This document shows, in pieces, positions 17,415-25,497 of a stretch of 64,000 nucleotides of DNA. A program made the translations under genes and the position numbers. Position 1 is the first letter of the stretch, and each line of letters opens with the position of its first letter. A model generated the notes under the pieces. It worked only from the letters and a program-made list of their open reading frames with translations. It searched no databases and was not told where the DNA came from. The stretch is from Sorangium aterium (lineage in GTDB: Bacteria > Myxococcota_A > Polyangia > Polyangiales > Polyangiaceae): NCBI RefSeq assembly GCF_028368935.1, contig NZ_JAQNDK010000001.1, positions 3,100,001 to 3,164,000 of the forward strand, written 5' to 3'.

Positions 17415-17984
17415 TCAGGCCGTCAGCATCATCGGCGCGCGCACCTTCGCGGCGATCTCCTCGCCCCGGAGCCGCGCGACGAGCGCGAGCGCGAACGCCA
17501 TCGCGGTGCCCGGCCCCTGGCTCGTGACGAGCAGCCCGTCCTCGACGACCGGGCTCGCGAGGAGCTGGCCGTGCGCCGACACCACGTCGTTCACGGACGG
17601 GTGGCACGCCATCCTGCGGCCCTGGAAGAGCCCGTGCGCCGCCAGCGCGATCGGCGCGGCGCAGATCGCCGCGACGACCCGGCCCGCCTGCGCCTGCGCA
17701 TGAAGGCGCTCCCCGACCGCCGGCGAGCTGGCCAGCCGGTCGGCCCCGCCCTTGCCGCCCGGGAGGACGACCACGTCGAAGTCGCCCGTCACCGCGGAGA
17801 GATCGGCGTCCGGCACGAGGCGCACGCCTCGGCTGCAGCGCACCGGGCCCGGGCCATCGAGCCCGGCGAGGACGACCTCGACCTCGGCGCGGCGCAGGAC
17901 ATCGACGATGATCGTCGTTTCCATCTCCTCGGCTCCCTCGGCAAGGATCACGAGCGCTCGCGGCGTCTTCATGAGCGTCGGCAT
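17415..17984 (-). CDS. DJ-1/PfpI family protein (YajL-like)
   Basis: 189 residues. Motifs: AEGAEEMETTIIVDVLRRA near the start (the Glu that contacts the catalytic Cys), VVLPGGKGGADRL, and the nucleophile elbow VAAICAAPIALA with Cys near residue 110. These match the DJ-1/YajL group rather than the PfpI protease or HchA groups. Family roles include deglycase or chaperone activity, debated in the literature. ATG 17984 gives MPTLMK; ATG 17972 is the alternative. Divergent from the kinase gene across a 222-base repeat-rich region. Confidence 0.88.
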   Translation of the reverse strand: MPTLMKTPRALVILAEGAEEMETTIIVDVLRRAEVEVVLAGLDGPGPVRCSRGVRLVPDADLSAVTGDFDVVVLPGGKGGADRLASSPAVGERLHAQAQAGRVVAAICAAPIALAAHGLFQGRRMACHPSVNDVVSAHGQLLASPVVEDGLLVTSQGPGTAMAFALALVARLRGEEIAAKVRAPMMLTA

Positions 17985-17997
17985 GGGGCCGCGGGCC

Positions 17998-18130
17998 GCC
18001 GGATGCAAGCCGGACGCACCCCGGACGCCGGGGGGCGCAAGCCGGACGCAGGCTGAGCGAGCGGATGCAAGCGAATGCAAACGAATGCGAGCAGATGCAA
18101 GCCCATGCATGCAGATGCAAGCCGCGCGAG
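17998..18130. repeat. 10-bp-period ATGCAAGC repeats between divergent genes
   Basis: From 18063 to 18122 six consecutive 10-base units follow the consensus (G/A)ATGCAAGC with few changes: GGATGCAAGC, GAATGCAAAC, GAATGCGAGC, AGATGCAAGC, CCATGCATGC, AGATGCAAGC. Related GCAAGCCGGACGCA units lie at 18003-18050. The period equals one helical turn, so every unit faces the same side of the DNA. The array sits in the shared upstream region of the DJ-1 and kinase genes. Confidence 0.8.
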
Positions 18131-18206
18131 CGCGTGCGCGCGCCGGCGGAGACGGGCGGCGCGGAAGCCCCTTTGCCTGGGCACGGCGACGCGCTAGGAG
18201 CGGGGC

Positions 18207-20729
18207 ATGGCGGAGCCGTCCGACGATCCGTTTGGCCTCTCGGGGCAGACCATCGAGGGGAAGTACCGCGTCGCCGCCGTCATCGGCGACGGCGGGTTCG
18301 GCGTCGTCTACCGCGGGATGCACGAGGGCTTCGGCGAGCTCATCGCGATCAAGTGCCTGAAGCTGCCGGCCTCGCTCGACGCCGCGGAGCGGGACGCGCT
18401 GCTCGAGACGCTGCGGGGCGAGGGGCGGATCCTGCACCGGCTGTCGCGGGCCACCTCGGGCATCGTGCAGGCGCTCGACGTCGGCGCGTTCACCACCCAG
18501 GCCGGCGTGTGGGTGCCCTACCTGGTGCTGGAGTGGCTCGAGGGCCAGACGCTCGGGCAATACCTCCGGGAGCGCCGCGAGCGGGGCGAGGCCGGCATGT
18601 CGATCGCCGAGGCGATCCAGCTGCTCACGCCGGCCGCGCGCGCGCTCGCCGTCGCGCACGCGCACAAGGTCGCGCACCGGGACGTGAAGCCGGCGAACCT
18701 GTTCCTCACCCAGGTCGGCGGGGCGCGGACGCTGAAGGTGCTCGATTTCGGCATCGCCAAGGTGCTGTCCGATCACCCGACGTTCACCGAGGCGCTCGCC
18801 GCGACCCGGCAGGGGCCGAGCGCCTTCACGCCGCGCTACGGCGCGCCCGAGCAGTTCAACAAGGCCCGCGGCGCGACGGGCCCGTGGACCGACGTGTTCG
18901 CGCTCGGGCTCATCTTCGTCGAGCTCGTGAGCGGCAGGCGCGCGCTCGAGGGGGACGACCCCACGCAGCTCTACGTCGCCTCGGCCGACCCTGCGGTGCG
19001 CCCGACGCTGCGCGCGCGCGGGCTCCCTGACGCGCCCGAGGCGATCGAGCGCGTGCTCGACAAGGCGCTCGCGATCGAGCCCAAGCACCGCTTCACGAGC
19101 GCAGGCGAGTTCTGGGACGCCCTCTCGGCCGCGGCGCACGGCGAGCGCGCGGGGTCCTTCGCGGGTCGGGGCGGTTCCTCCCCGGAGCAGGCGGCGGGGC
19201 AGTCGACCGCGGAGTACGCGGCAGCGCAGGGGCTCGGCGTGGCCGTCGGGCCGAGCGAGCCGACGATGCTCGCCGACGCGCACGCGCCCGCCCCGGCGCG
19301 GCCTGCCGTCGTCAAGGTGAGCCAAGGCGCGAGCGGGCCGCAGGCCGCCGGCGCGAGCGGGCCGCAGGCCGCCGGCGCGACGGGCGGCGCGGCGCCTCGG
19401 GCGCGAGACGGGGCCGGCGCGCTGGCGACGGGGGGCTCCAGGACCGCGCAGGTCGAGGACTCCATGATCGAGACGGTCGCGCCGGCCAGACCCCCTGCGG
19501 CCGGCGCGGCCCCGCATCTCGGCGCGGCCCCGCATCCCGGCGCCGCCCCGCACCCCGGCGCCGCCCCGCACCCCCAGGCCGCGGCGGGCGGGCCGCCGCA
19601 CGCCACGCCGCCGCCGCACGCCGCGCCACCGCACCGTCGCAGCACCGCGCGCGCGGCGCTTCCCTGGTTCGTCGCGGCGCTCGTGCTCGGGGGCGCCGGC
19701 GCGACGGCGTATGTCCTGACGCGGGCGCCCGACAAGAAGCCGGCGAAGGCGCCGGCCGCGCGCACCACCGCGGCATCGTCCGCCGGGCGTACCGCGCCGG
19801 CCGCGGCGGGCGTGCCGGCGCCCGCCACCGCCGCGCCGACGGCGAGCGCCTCGGCCGCGGCGCCTTCCGCCGAGCCCGCCGCGCCCGCGGCGCCGCCGGC
19901 GGACATGGTCTTCATCGGGCCCATCTCGACCACGATCGGCGCCGCGGGCGAGGCGCGCCAGGTGACGCTCACCCGCGGGTTCTACATCGATCGCAACGAG
20001 GTGACCGTCCGCGCCTACCGGGCCTGCATGCAGCAGCGCATGTGCTCCACGGCCGATCACGTCTCGCTGACGCCCGAGCTCCTGCCCGGCGCGCAGGCGC
20101 CGGTGGGGCCCGAGGAGCAGCGGGAGGTCGAGCTCTGGACGCGGCGCTGCAACGAGCCCCGCAACGCGACCGGGCACCCGATCAACTGCGTCGACTACTC
20201 CCAGGCCGAGAGCTACTGCCGCTTCCGCGGCCGGCGGCTGCCCACCGAGGCGGAGTGGGAGGTCGCCGCGCGCGGCGCGGCCGGCCGGGCGTTCGTCTGG
20301 GGCGACGAGGCGCCGGCCTGCGAGCGCGCCTGCTACGACCGCAACGAGGGCTGCCTGGCGCGCGGCGCCGACGTCTCGACGTGCGCGTCCGGCGCCCACC
20401 CGAGCGATCGCACCCCGGAGGGCATCTACGATCTCGCCGGCAACGTGTCCGAGTGGGTCTCGGACGGCCTCGTCTTCCCGCCGCCCGGCGGCGAGAACCC
20501 GCAGGGCGACCCTTCTTTCCCGCTGAAGGTCGTGCGCGGCGGGAGCTTCCTGGACGGCCCCGAGAAGCTCTCCGCCACGTACCGCACCGCCGCGGCGCCC
20601 GTGACGGCACACGCGTGGATCGGCTTCCGCTGCGCCATGGATGCGCCGGCGCAGGACGGCGCCGCCGCGCAGCCGCCCGCCCCCGCGCCGCAGGCTGCGC
20701 CGGCCGAGCAGGGAGCGGCGGCGCCCTGA
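18207..20729 (+). CDS. Membrane Ser/Thr protein kinase with C-terminal formylglycine-generating-enzyme (FGE/SUMF1) domain
   Basis: 840 residues. The kinase domain spans about 20-310: GDGGFGVVYRG (P-loop), IAIKCLK (Lys), HRDVKPANLF (catalytic loop), LDFGIAKV (DFG). A long Ala/Pro/Gly-rich linker with a histidine-rich repeat of APHPG units follows, then one membrane helix (about 484-506, WFVAALVLGGAGATAYVL). Outside, the FGE-sulfatase domain (about 565-812) has GFYIDRNEVTV, RRLPTEAEWEVAARG, YDLAGNVSEWV and VVRGGSF. Domain order is typical of myxobacteria; the FGE part is likely a sensor or binding module. ATG has AGGAGCGGGGC upstream. Confidence 0.93.
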   Translation: MAEPSDDPFGLSGQTIEGKYRVAAVIGDGGFGVVYRGMHEGFGELIAIKCLKLPASLDAAERDALLETLRGEGRILHRLSRATSGIVQALDVGAFTTQAGVWVPYLVLEWLEGQTLGQYLRERRERGEAGMSIAEAIQLLTPAARALAVAHAHKVAHRDVKPANLFLTQVGGARTLKVLDFGIAKVLSDHPTFTEALAATRQGPSAFTPRYGAPEQFNKARGATGPWTDVFALGLIFVELVSGRRALEGDDPTQLYVASADPAVRPTLRARGLPDAPEAIERVLDKALAIEPKHRFTSAGEFWDALSAAAHGERAGSFAGRGGSSPEQAAGQSTAEYAAAQGLGVAVGPSEPTMLADAHAPAPARPAVVKVSQGASGPQAAGASGPQAAGATGGAAPRARDGAGALATGGSRTAQVEDSMIETVAPARPPAAGAAPHLGAAPHPGAAPHPGAAPHPQAAAGGPPHATPPPHAAPPHRRSTARAALPWFVAALVLGGAGATAYVLTRAPDKKPAKAPAARTTAASSAGRTAPAAAGVPAPATAAPTASASAAAPSAEPAAPAAPPADMVFIGPISTTIGAAGEARQVTLTRGFYIDRNEVTVRAYRACMQQRMCSTADHVSLTPELLPGAQAPVGPEEQREVELWTRRCNEPRNATGHPINCVDYSQAESYCRFRGRRLPTEAEWEVAARGAAGRAFVWGDEAPACERACYDRNEGCLARGADVSTCASGAHPSDRTPEGIYDLAGNVSEWVSDGLVFPPPGGENPQGDPSFPLKVVRGGSFLDGPEKLSATYRTAAAPVTAHAWIGFRCAMDAPAQDGAAAQPPAPAPQAAPAEQGAAAP

Positions 20730-21145
20730 GCTGAAGCGCTGAGCCCTCGTCCTCCCGCGCGGCATCGCCGGATCCGGTGCCGGGAGTCCGCGGATCATCG
20801 ATCCGACAGCGCCCGGGCGGGGCGTTTAGCTCGATTCCTGAGCGCTTTTTCTGGATCCTGGGTAGATCAATCTGGTTCCCAGAGTCGATTCTCTCGATGT
20901 GGCTTTCGATCACCTGGATCCTAGAGAATTAATTCTGAACGGAGCTTTCATTTAGCCAGGATGCAGAGTTAATTTTCTAGATTCCGCCTAGATTTAGTTA
21001 GTTTCCTGGCTGAGATGCCTCGGTGCCGCTGATCCCGGGGCCCCGCCAGGCCAGCGCCGAGCCGCCGCCCAGCTGACCGACCACGACGAGATCCGCTCCA
21101 AGAGCGTCGAACAGAACCTCCCGTCACCACGCAATCGAGGAGCTA
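20730..21145. other. Non-coding stretch with an AT-rich island
   Basis: The part 20825-21005 is strikingly AT-rich compared with the flanks. It contains CTGGATCCT twice (20851-20859 and 20914-20922), the perfect palindrome AGAATTAATTCT (20925-20936) and several TAGATC/TAGATT/GATTC motifs. No coding frame is convincing. It lies between the kinase gene and the Uma2 pseudogene, whose ends face each other. Confidence 0.6.
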
Positions 21146-21479
21146 CTACTTCGCCCAGAGGACCGAGAGGTCGAGTTCGATCGCCTCGAAGGGGGCGACG
21201 CGAACGCGGGCGGCGTCGCGGTGGATCGGACCGCGCTCCCAGCTTCGACTGGACACGAGAGAGAGCACCTCGAGCGTGCGCGCGATCGGGTCGACCAGCC
21301 ACGCGTACCGCACGCCCTCGCGCGCGTAGATCGGCATCTTCTCCGCGCGGTCGACGTCCTCGGTCGACGGGCTCAGGAACGTGCAGCGTGCCGCGAACGA
21401 GCTCCGCCACCTTGTTCGGCGGGACGGCCTCGAGGTCGGCGTACGTGGCGCGGCGCTGCTTCTCGGCGGGCTCGCCCAT
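21146..21479 (-). pseudogene. Uma2-family gene with an internal, frame-breaking deletion
   Basis: The start (ATG 21479) reads MGEPAEKQRRATYADLEAVP and continues to RGTLH, a normal Uma2 N-terminus. The C-terminal half continues in another frame from LSPSTEDVDRAEK through REGVRYAWLVDP to FEAIELDLSVLWAK, ending at 21146. The middle third expected in this family is missing, and the frame changes at about 21375-21385. Hence a pseudogene made by deletion. Confidence 0.7.
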
Positions 21480-21692
21480 GGGCGAAGCCTGCCCGGGGCG
21501 GGACGGCGGGGCAAGGCGGGGCAACGTGGTGCGCAGCGAACCGAAGTGGCGGGACCGCGCGCGTCGCGACGCCTCGTTCATGGGTCGAAAGAGCGGGGCG
21601 AGCGCGGCGCAGAGCGCGAAATGGGGCGCATCGGCGTGCCGCGGGCACACGTCGCCCTCCGGGCGTTGGTCCGGCCCGGGATGCTCTTGCGG

Positions 21693-22013
21693 CTACGCCG
21701 CTTCCCCGAGCGCCTTGCGGCGCAGGACGGTGCTCTTCAACGCTCGGGGCTCCGGGTCGCCTACGGCGCCCTGCGCCCCGAACCCACAGTACGGCGGTCC
21801 TCGGTTGGGTGAGCGGCCTGGAACGTCGGTCGGCTCGCCGAGCGCGGTGAGGAAGCGGGCGATGTTGCTCGGCGCGGTGATCATGACGACGAGCTTCATC
21901 CTGCCCTTGCAGGCCGGGCACTCGAGGACATCGATCGCAATCGTGCGGCGCAGACGCTCGGCGCGGGTCGTCGACCGCCCGGTAGCCGCCCCGCTTGCGT
22001 CTGCTCTCCGCAT
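21693..22013 (-). pseudogene. C-terminal remnant of an IS91-like transposase
   Basis: On the minus strand about 45 residues read LECPACKGRMKLVVMITAPS, then NIARFLTALGEPTDVP and GPPY. This resembles the end of IS91-family (Y2 HUH) transposases, where a CPxC-GRM motif is followed by an ALV-x-I-L-x-x-LGLPTE-like helix. Neither the HUH motif nor the tyrosines are present. With the neighbouring Uma2 pseudogene it marks a decayed mobile region. Confidence 0.5.
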
Positions 22014-22201
22014 CGGACGTCGTCGAGCGCACCGTCACCCTCCGCCGTCAGGAGGTCACGGGGATGCCTCCGAAGTAGAGACTCCGAGCGTCGCCGGCGG
22101 CTTGTCGCACGCACGCCGCGCGCCGGCCGGGCCCAGAAAGAGCGAGCCGGTCGGAGGGGGATGCGCCCCTGGAGGCCCGGACGGAAGCGCTGCGCGGAGG
22201 G

Positions 22202-22867
22202 TTACTCCAGCTCGATGAGCCCGCAGGCGATGCGGCCGCCGGCTTGCGGGTCTGCCGCGGCGTGCACCACGATCGCGTACTTCGTCACGTCGGTGGCCTC
22301 GTCGCCACCGACGGTCCAAATATCGGTCCCGCGCTTGACCCTATGCGTGCCCTGGCCAGCCTCATCGCACTTGAAGCTGCCGAGCCCTTCGCCGTTGGGG
22401 ATCCAGTGGGCGCCCGCAGCGTCACCGTTGTTCTCGCAACTCTTGTTCTGGTGGATGTGCGCGGAGTGCTCGCCGGCAGGGCAGCCGGACACCGTGATGG
22501 TGAGCGTCACCTCCTCTCCGGCCTGCGTGAACGTCGCAGTCCCGGTCAGACCGCTCGAGTTCAACCCCTGGAGCTCCGCCTCGGCCCGCAGGGACTCGCC
22601 GCCGCCACTCCCGCCATCGCCGCCGCCACTCCCGCCATCGCCGCCGCCGCTCCCGCCGTCGCCGTCGCCGCCGCCGCTTCCGCCGTCGCCGCCGCCGCTT
22701 CCGGACGCAGAGGTGCTCGTCGAAGCGTCGCCGCCGCCCGAGCCGCTCGCGGCCGACGTGCTCGCGCCGCTGCCGGAGCCAGCGGACGACTCACCGTCAT
22801 CCCCGCACGCGGCCAAGAGAGCACTGGCACCAAGGGCGAGCAACGAGAGCTTCAACCATCGTGACAT
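22202..22867 (-). CDS. sodC: Cu/Zn superoxide dismutase-like lipoprotein
   Basis: 221 residues from ATG 22867, preceded by AGGAAAGGAGA. A lipoprotein signal ends LLAAC (Cys about residue 20). A linker of Gly-Ser-Asp repeats (GGGDGGSGG units, about 45-95) separates it from the SOD fold (about 100-220). Metal ligands visible: HSAHIHQ (two Cu His), GAHWIP (His), THRVK and VVHAAAD (His), and Cys in KSCENN and IACGLIE for the disulfide. It would detoxify superoxide in the periplasm or at the cell surface. Alone in an island of remnants. Confidence 0.85.
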   Translation of the reverse strand: MSRWLKLSLLALGASALLAACGDDGESSAGSGSGASTSAASGSGGGDASTSTSASGSGGGDGGSGGGDGDGGSGGGDGGSGGGDGGSGGGESLRAEAELQGLNSSGLTGTATFTQAGEEVTLTITVSGCPAGEHSAHIHQNKSCENNGDAAGAHWIPNGEGLGSFKCDEAGQGTHRVKRGTDIWTVGGDEATDVTKYAIVVHAAADPQAGGRIACGLIELE

Positions 22868-23484
22868 AAGTCTCCTTTCCTCAGCGCGACCCGAGCGGGC
22901 AGGCAATTGCCCCCGGATGCGGCCAAGCCATCGAGGGGACCAGTATGTCCCAACACGGCGAGCGTCCAAGCAGCTTTGCTACAAAAATCACGCATCGATC
23001 GACTTTTCGGCGGGAGAATTGCGCTGATGGTAGAAATATATAGTCCTGCTTACCGAGCTCGGCGCTTGAGCTCGCCGTGAGCGCTATCCAGCCTTGAGCG
23101 CCCCGGTGAAGGAGGCTGTCCTGGCAGCGAGGCGATCGCAACCTGCGCCGCCCAGCGATAGCGCATAGGTAAAGGAAGCGCCCGCCGCAGTACCGGCCGA
23201 AGATCGCGGTGTCGATGGTCCCGGGGCTCGGAAGGCTGGCAGGGTTCGGCCAGCTCGTGTCGTCGTCGCGATCGACGACCCCGGCGGCCAGGCATGCCCC
23301 GCCGCGCTCGTCGATGCCCAGGTCGCAGGCGTCGCCGGTCTGATTGCCGTTCAGGTCGAGGATCGAGCGAGCGAACCGATCTCACCGGCGTGGAGCTCAG
23401 CCAGCGTCAACCCGCAGCAGGATTGACCTCGCGGACGCCAGGTTCCTAGGATGCCTGGCCCCTGAAATTTCAGGAGGGCCATCC
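22868..23484. other. Intergenic region with a thrombospondin-repeat-like remnant
   Basis: About 600 bases. The left end (22950-23050) is relatively AT-rich and is probably the sodC promoter. The right part holds the remnant listed next. I see no other structure. Confidence 0.5.
23150..23381 (-). pseudogene. Fragment of a secreted protein with a thrombospondin-type-3-like Asp motif
   Basis: A minus-strand frame open from 23381 reads ILDLNGNQTGDACDLGIDER, then GGACLAAGVVDRDDDTSWPN and GTIDTAIFGRYCGGRF. The D-x-N-x-N-x-x-G-D-A-C-D pattern is like thrombospondin type 3 or surface-protein calcium motifs. It has no start codon and a stop just upstream, so it is a remnant cut from a larger cell-surface protein. 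Confidence 0.45.
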
Positions 23485-24579
23485 ATGACATTCATCACGC
23501 TGGCACATTCCTCGGGCAACCGCCCGCCTCTTTACATTCGACCTCTCGCCATCGAATCTCTATTACGAGAGGAGAAGGGAACGCTCCTCAATGAACTTCA
23601 TGGGCGACGCTACCTGGAAAGTCGCATGGTCGAATCCTTGTCAAGTACCATCCAAGGAGACGACCCATTCGCAAAAATTCCATTCTCAAAGAACTCGATA
23701 CGCACATGGGGACATATTCGCCTCAGCGCAATCGAGTACATCACGAGCATCAACGACGCAACGACGGTCCACACGTCAAGCGGCCGAGATTACATGGCCG
23801 CAGAGTCGCCGAGCGAGTTGATGGCCAGGTTCCCCGACGAGACATTCGATTGCATGCACAGCAACGAGGGACAAGTCATTTACTTTCGTCGCGAGCGATT
23901 GCTCGGAGCGTCTCCCCTCGAGGCTTCGTCCACCTACGTTTACACCTTCGACAGCCGGGAGAGCGTGCACAGCGACCAGCTCGAGCCGAACTGGACGACG
24001 AACATGACAGTCGCTCAGGTCAAAGGCGGTCGAGCATTCTTCCGGGCGAACCGGATAAAAGGATTCCGGACGGACCGAAGCGGAACCATTGAATTACACG
24101 GCGCAGTCAAGCTTGCAGGCCTACCGGCCGAGGCTGTGCTGAAAGCATGCCCGATCGCGCACCCGGTGTCTTTCGCGCAATGCGCCGCCGGACAAGGCGG
24201 ATCGGAACATCGATACGATTGGGTGCTGGATCGGGACACGATCCACGCGATTGTCCCGAGAAATCTGGGGTTGGGCCTGGACACCCACATCGGCACCCCA
24301 TTTCTAGGCCTCGACACGGTCGATCCGATCGACAAACTCATAGCTCAGCTTGATTTGACGCCATTCATTCGACTGACTCGCAATTCGGACGGACGCGGCA
24401 CGAACGTTCCATCAGACTACAACAGGCAGCATCCGTGGGCCTACTATCGCCCGGAATCTATCCTGGCCATGGAAGCGAGAGGCCATGAAACAGCAATCAC
24501 GACGAGCACCCATTCGCACGTCGTCGACGAAACACCGGAGGAAGTTCTACGCTCATTCATTCATCCAGAAAGGCGATAG
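23485..24579 (+). CDS. Protein of unknown function with repeated FlbD-like modules
   Basis: 364 residues from ATG 23485, with AGGAGG 7-12 bases upstream. Base composition is clearly less GC-rich than its neighbours, suggesting transfer. Segments at about 78-118 (IEYITSINDATTVHTSSGRD then YMAAESPSELMARF) and 320-362 (SILAMEARGHETAITTSTHS then VVDETPEEVLRSFI) repeat one pattern, and residues 1-30 and about 190-230 (FFRANRIKGFRTDRSGTIEL) look related. The pattern resembles the small flagellar FlbD-type fold (I-E-x-I, T-x-I-T-x-x-x-G, Y-x-V-x-E-x-x-E-E-h). No signal peptide or known enzyme motif. Confidence 0.6.
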   Translation: MTFITLAHSSGNRPPLYIRPLAIESLLREEKGTLLNELHGRRYLESRMVESLSSTIQGDDPFAKIPFSKNSIRTWGHIRLSAIEYITSINDATTVHTSSGRDYMAAESPSELMARFPDETFDCMHSNEGQVIYFRRERLLGASPLEASSTYVYTFDSRESVHSDQLEPNWTTNMTVAQVKGGRAFFRANRIKGFRTDRSGTIELHGAVKLAGLPAEAVLKACPIAHPVSFAQCAAGQGGSEHRYDWVLDRDTIHAIVPRNLGLGLDTHIGTPFLGLDTVDPIDKLIAQLDLTPFIRLTRNSDGRGTNVPSDYNRQHPWAYYRPESILAMEARGHETAITTSTHSHVVDETPEEVLRSFIHPERR

Positions 24580-25030
24580 AACGTCTTACAGCTCGAACGG
24601 CCTGGCCTCCGGCAACGGCGTGCTCGAGGCGACCTGTATGTGCGGCTCTGGACGCGCGCCCGCGACAAGCAGCGTTCGCTGGAGGAGGCCGGGCTCGCCG
24701 ACCCCGACCTGGCCACGGCGCCGCTGTCCCGAGAGGGGCTCCTCCGATGGTACGTCGCGTCTTCGACACATCGAGGGCCCGGGTCGAGCCGCTGCTGGCC
24801 GAGGAGCCGAGCAAGCCCGCAGAGGACCGCTCGTCTGCCCGGCTGAAGGCGGTTTACACGACCATCGAGGTCCACGATCCCAGGAACGCCGACGGCTCGC
24901 CCGCAGAGACGGACGGCATCATCTCCGCGTCGGTGCGTGTTGATGATCGCGGCAATCCGCGGGGGTTCGGTGAAGTTCACCGGTGAAATCCGCGCCCGGT
25001 GTCGGTGAAGTTCACCGGTGAAGAGGCGGC
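24580..25030. other. Broken coding sequence and palindromic repeats next to an IS21 remnant
   Basis: Plus-strand frames give coding-like pieces, such as LWTRARDKQRSLEEAGLADP near 24643-24702 and SSARLKAVYTTIEVHDPRNA near 24831-24890, in different frames, with no complete gene. I do not recognise the family. The right end holds two copies of CGGTGAAGTTCACCGGTGAA (24968-24987, 25003-25022). Confidence 0.4.
24968..25022. repeat. Two 20-bp direct repeats with nested palindromes, possible IS21 terminal repeats
   Basis: CGGTGAAGTTCACCGGTGAA occurs at 24968-24987 and 25003-25022, 35 bp apart. Each holds the perfect palindrome TTCACCGGTGAA and the overlapping CGGTGAA-G-TTCACCG. They lie directly outside the stop codon of the istB remnant. 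IS21-family elements carry multiple terminal repeats in this position, which is the likely explanation; an operator is the alternative. Confidence 0.5.
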
Positions 25031-25210
25031 TCAGTGCTTCTTGGCGCGGCGCTGCTTGATGCGGGAGGCGCTCAGCTCCTTGGCTTCCTTGAGCCGGTAG
25101 CTCTCGGCCTCGATCTCGATCACCTCGGCCCGGTGCACGAGCCAGTCGACGAGCGTGACGACGCAGGCGGCGTGCTGGCCGCGCGTGACGGGGCGGCCGT
25201 TTGGACGAGC
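25031..25210 (-). pseudogene. IS21-family istB (transposition ATPase) 3' remnant
   Basis: Reading leftwards on the minus strand to the TGA at 25031-25033, the frame gives [20 protein letters not shown], then [20 protein letters not shown] and KH. This is the C-terminus of IstB helper ATPases (L-x-D-R-L-V-H-R-A-E, E-G-E-S-Y-R-x-K-E-A). The Walker motifs and the IstA transposase are absent. The break at about 25205 coincides with a tandem repeat. Confidence 0.7.
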
Positions 25211-25215
25211 TCAAT

Positions 25216-25298
25216 AGTGTACAGCTATACGGTAGGATGCCTTCCGCTTGGTGCCAGTAGTGTACAGCTATACGGTAGGATGCCTTCCGCTTGGTGCG
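25216..25298. repeat. Perfect 40-bp tandem direct repeat (period 43)
   Basis: The 40 bases from TAGTGTACAGCTATACGGTA to CCTTCCGCTTGGTGC at 25216-25255 recur unchanged at 25259-25298, separated by 3 bases. The unit contains the imperfect palindrome GTACAGCTATAC. It lies between the truncated istB and the lipoprotein hydrolase gene. Confidence 0.9.
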
Positions 25299-25497
25299 AC
25301 GTCGCGGTAATCGCAGGCGTTTCACGAGTGGAAGGCCTGTCTGATCGCATAAGGCCCGTTCTGTCGATAAGCTCGTACAGTCGGACTGCACGAGCCAGGA
25401 ACGGCTCCGAGAATCTTGACTTTGCGGAACGCGTTTGCTTGTCCTATCCGCCAAAGCGCTTGACGACGCTGAGCGGCTGGGCGAGGACAGAGTCACC

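Noticed and set aside
17985-20798. A minus-strand frame of about 940 codons continuing upstream of the DJ-1 gene, antisense to the kinase gene
   Set aside because: Arg/Gly/Ala-rich shadow of the GC-biased kinase gene; the plus frame has complete kinase and FGE motifs.
25216-25298. The two 40-bp repeats as a minimal CRISPR
   Set aside because: The spacer is only 3 bases and there are no cas genes.
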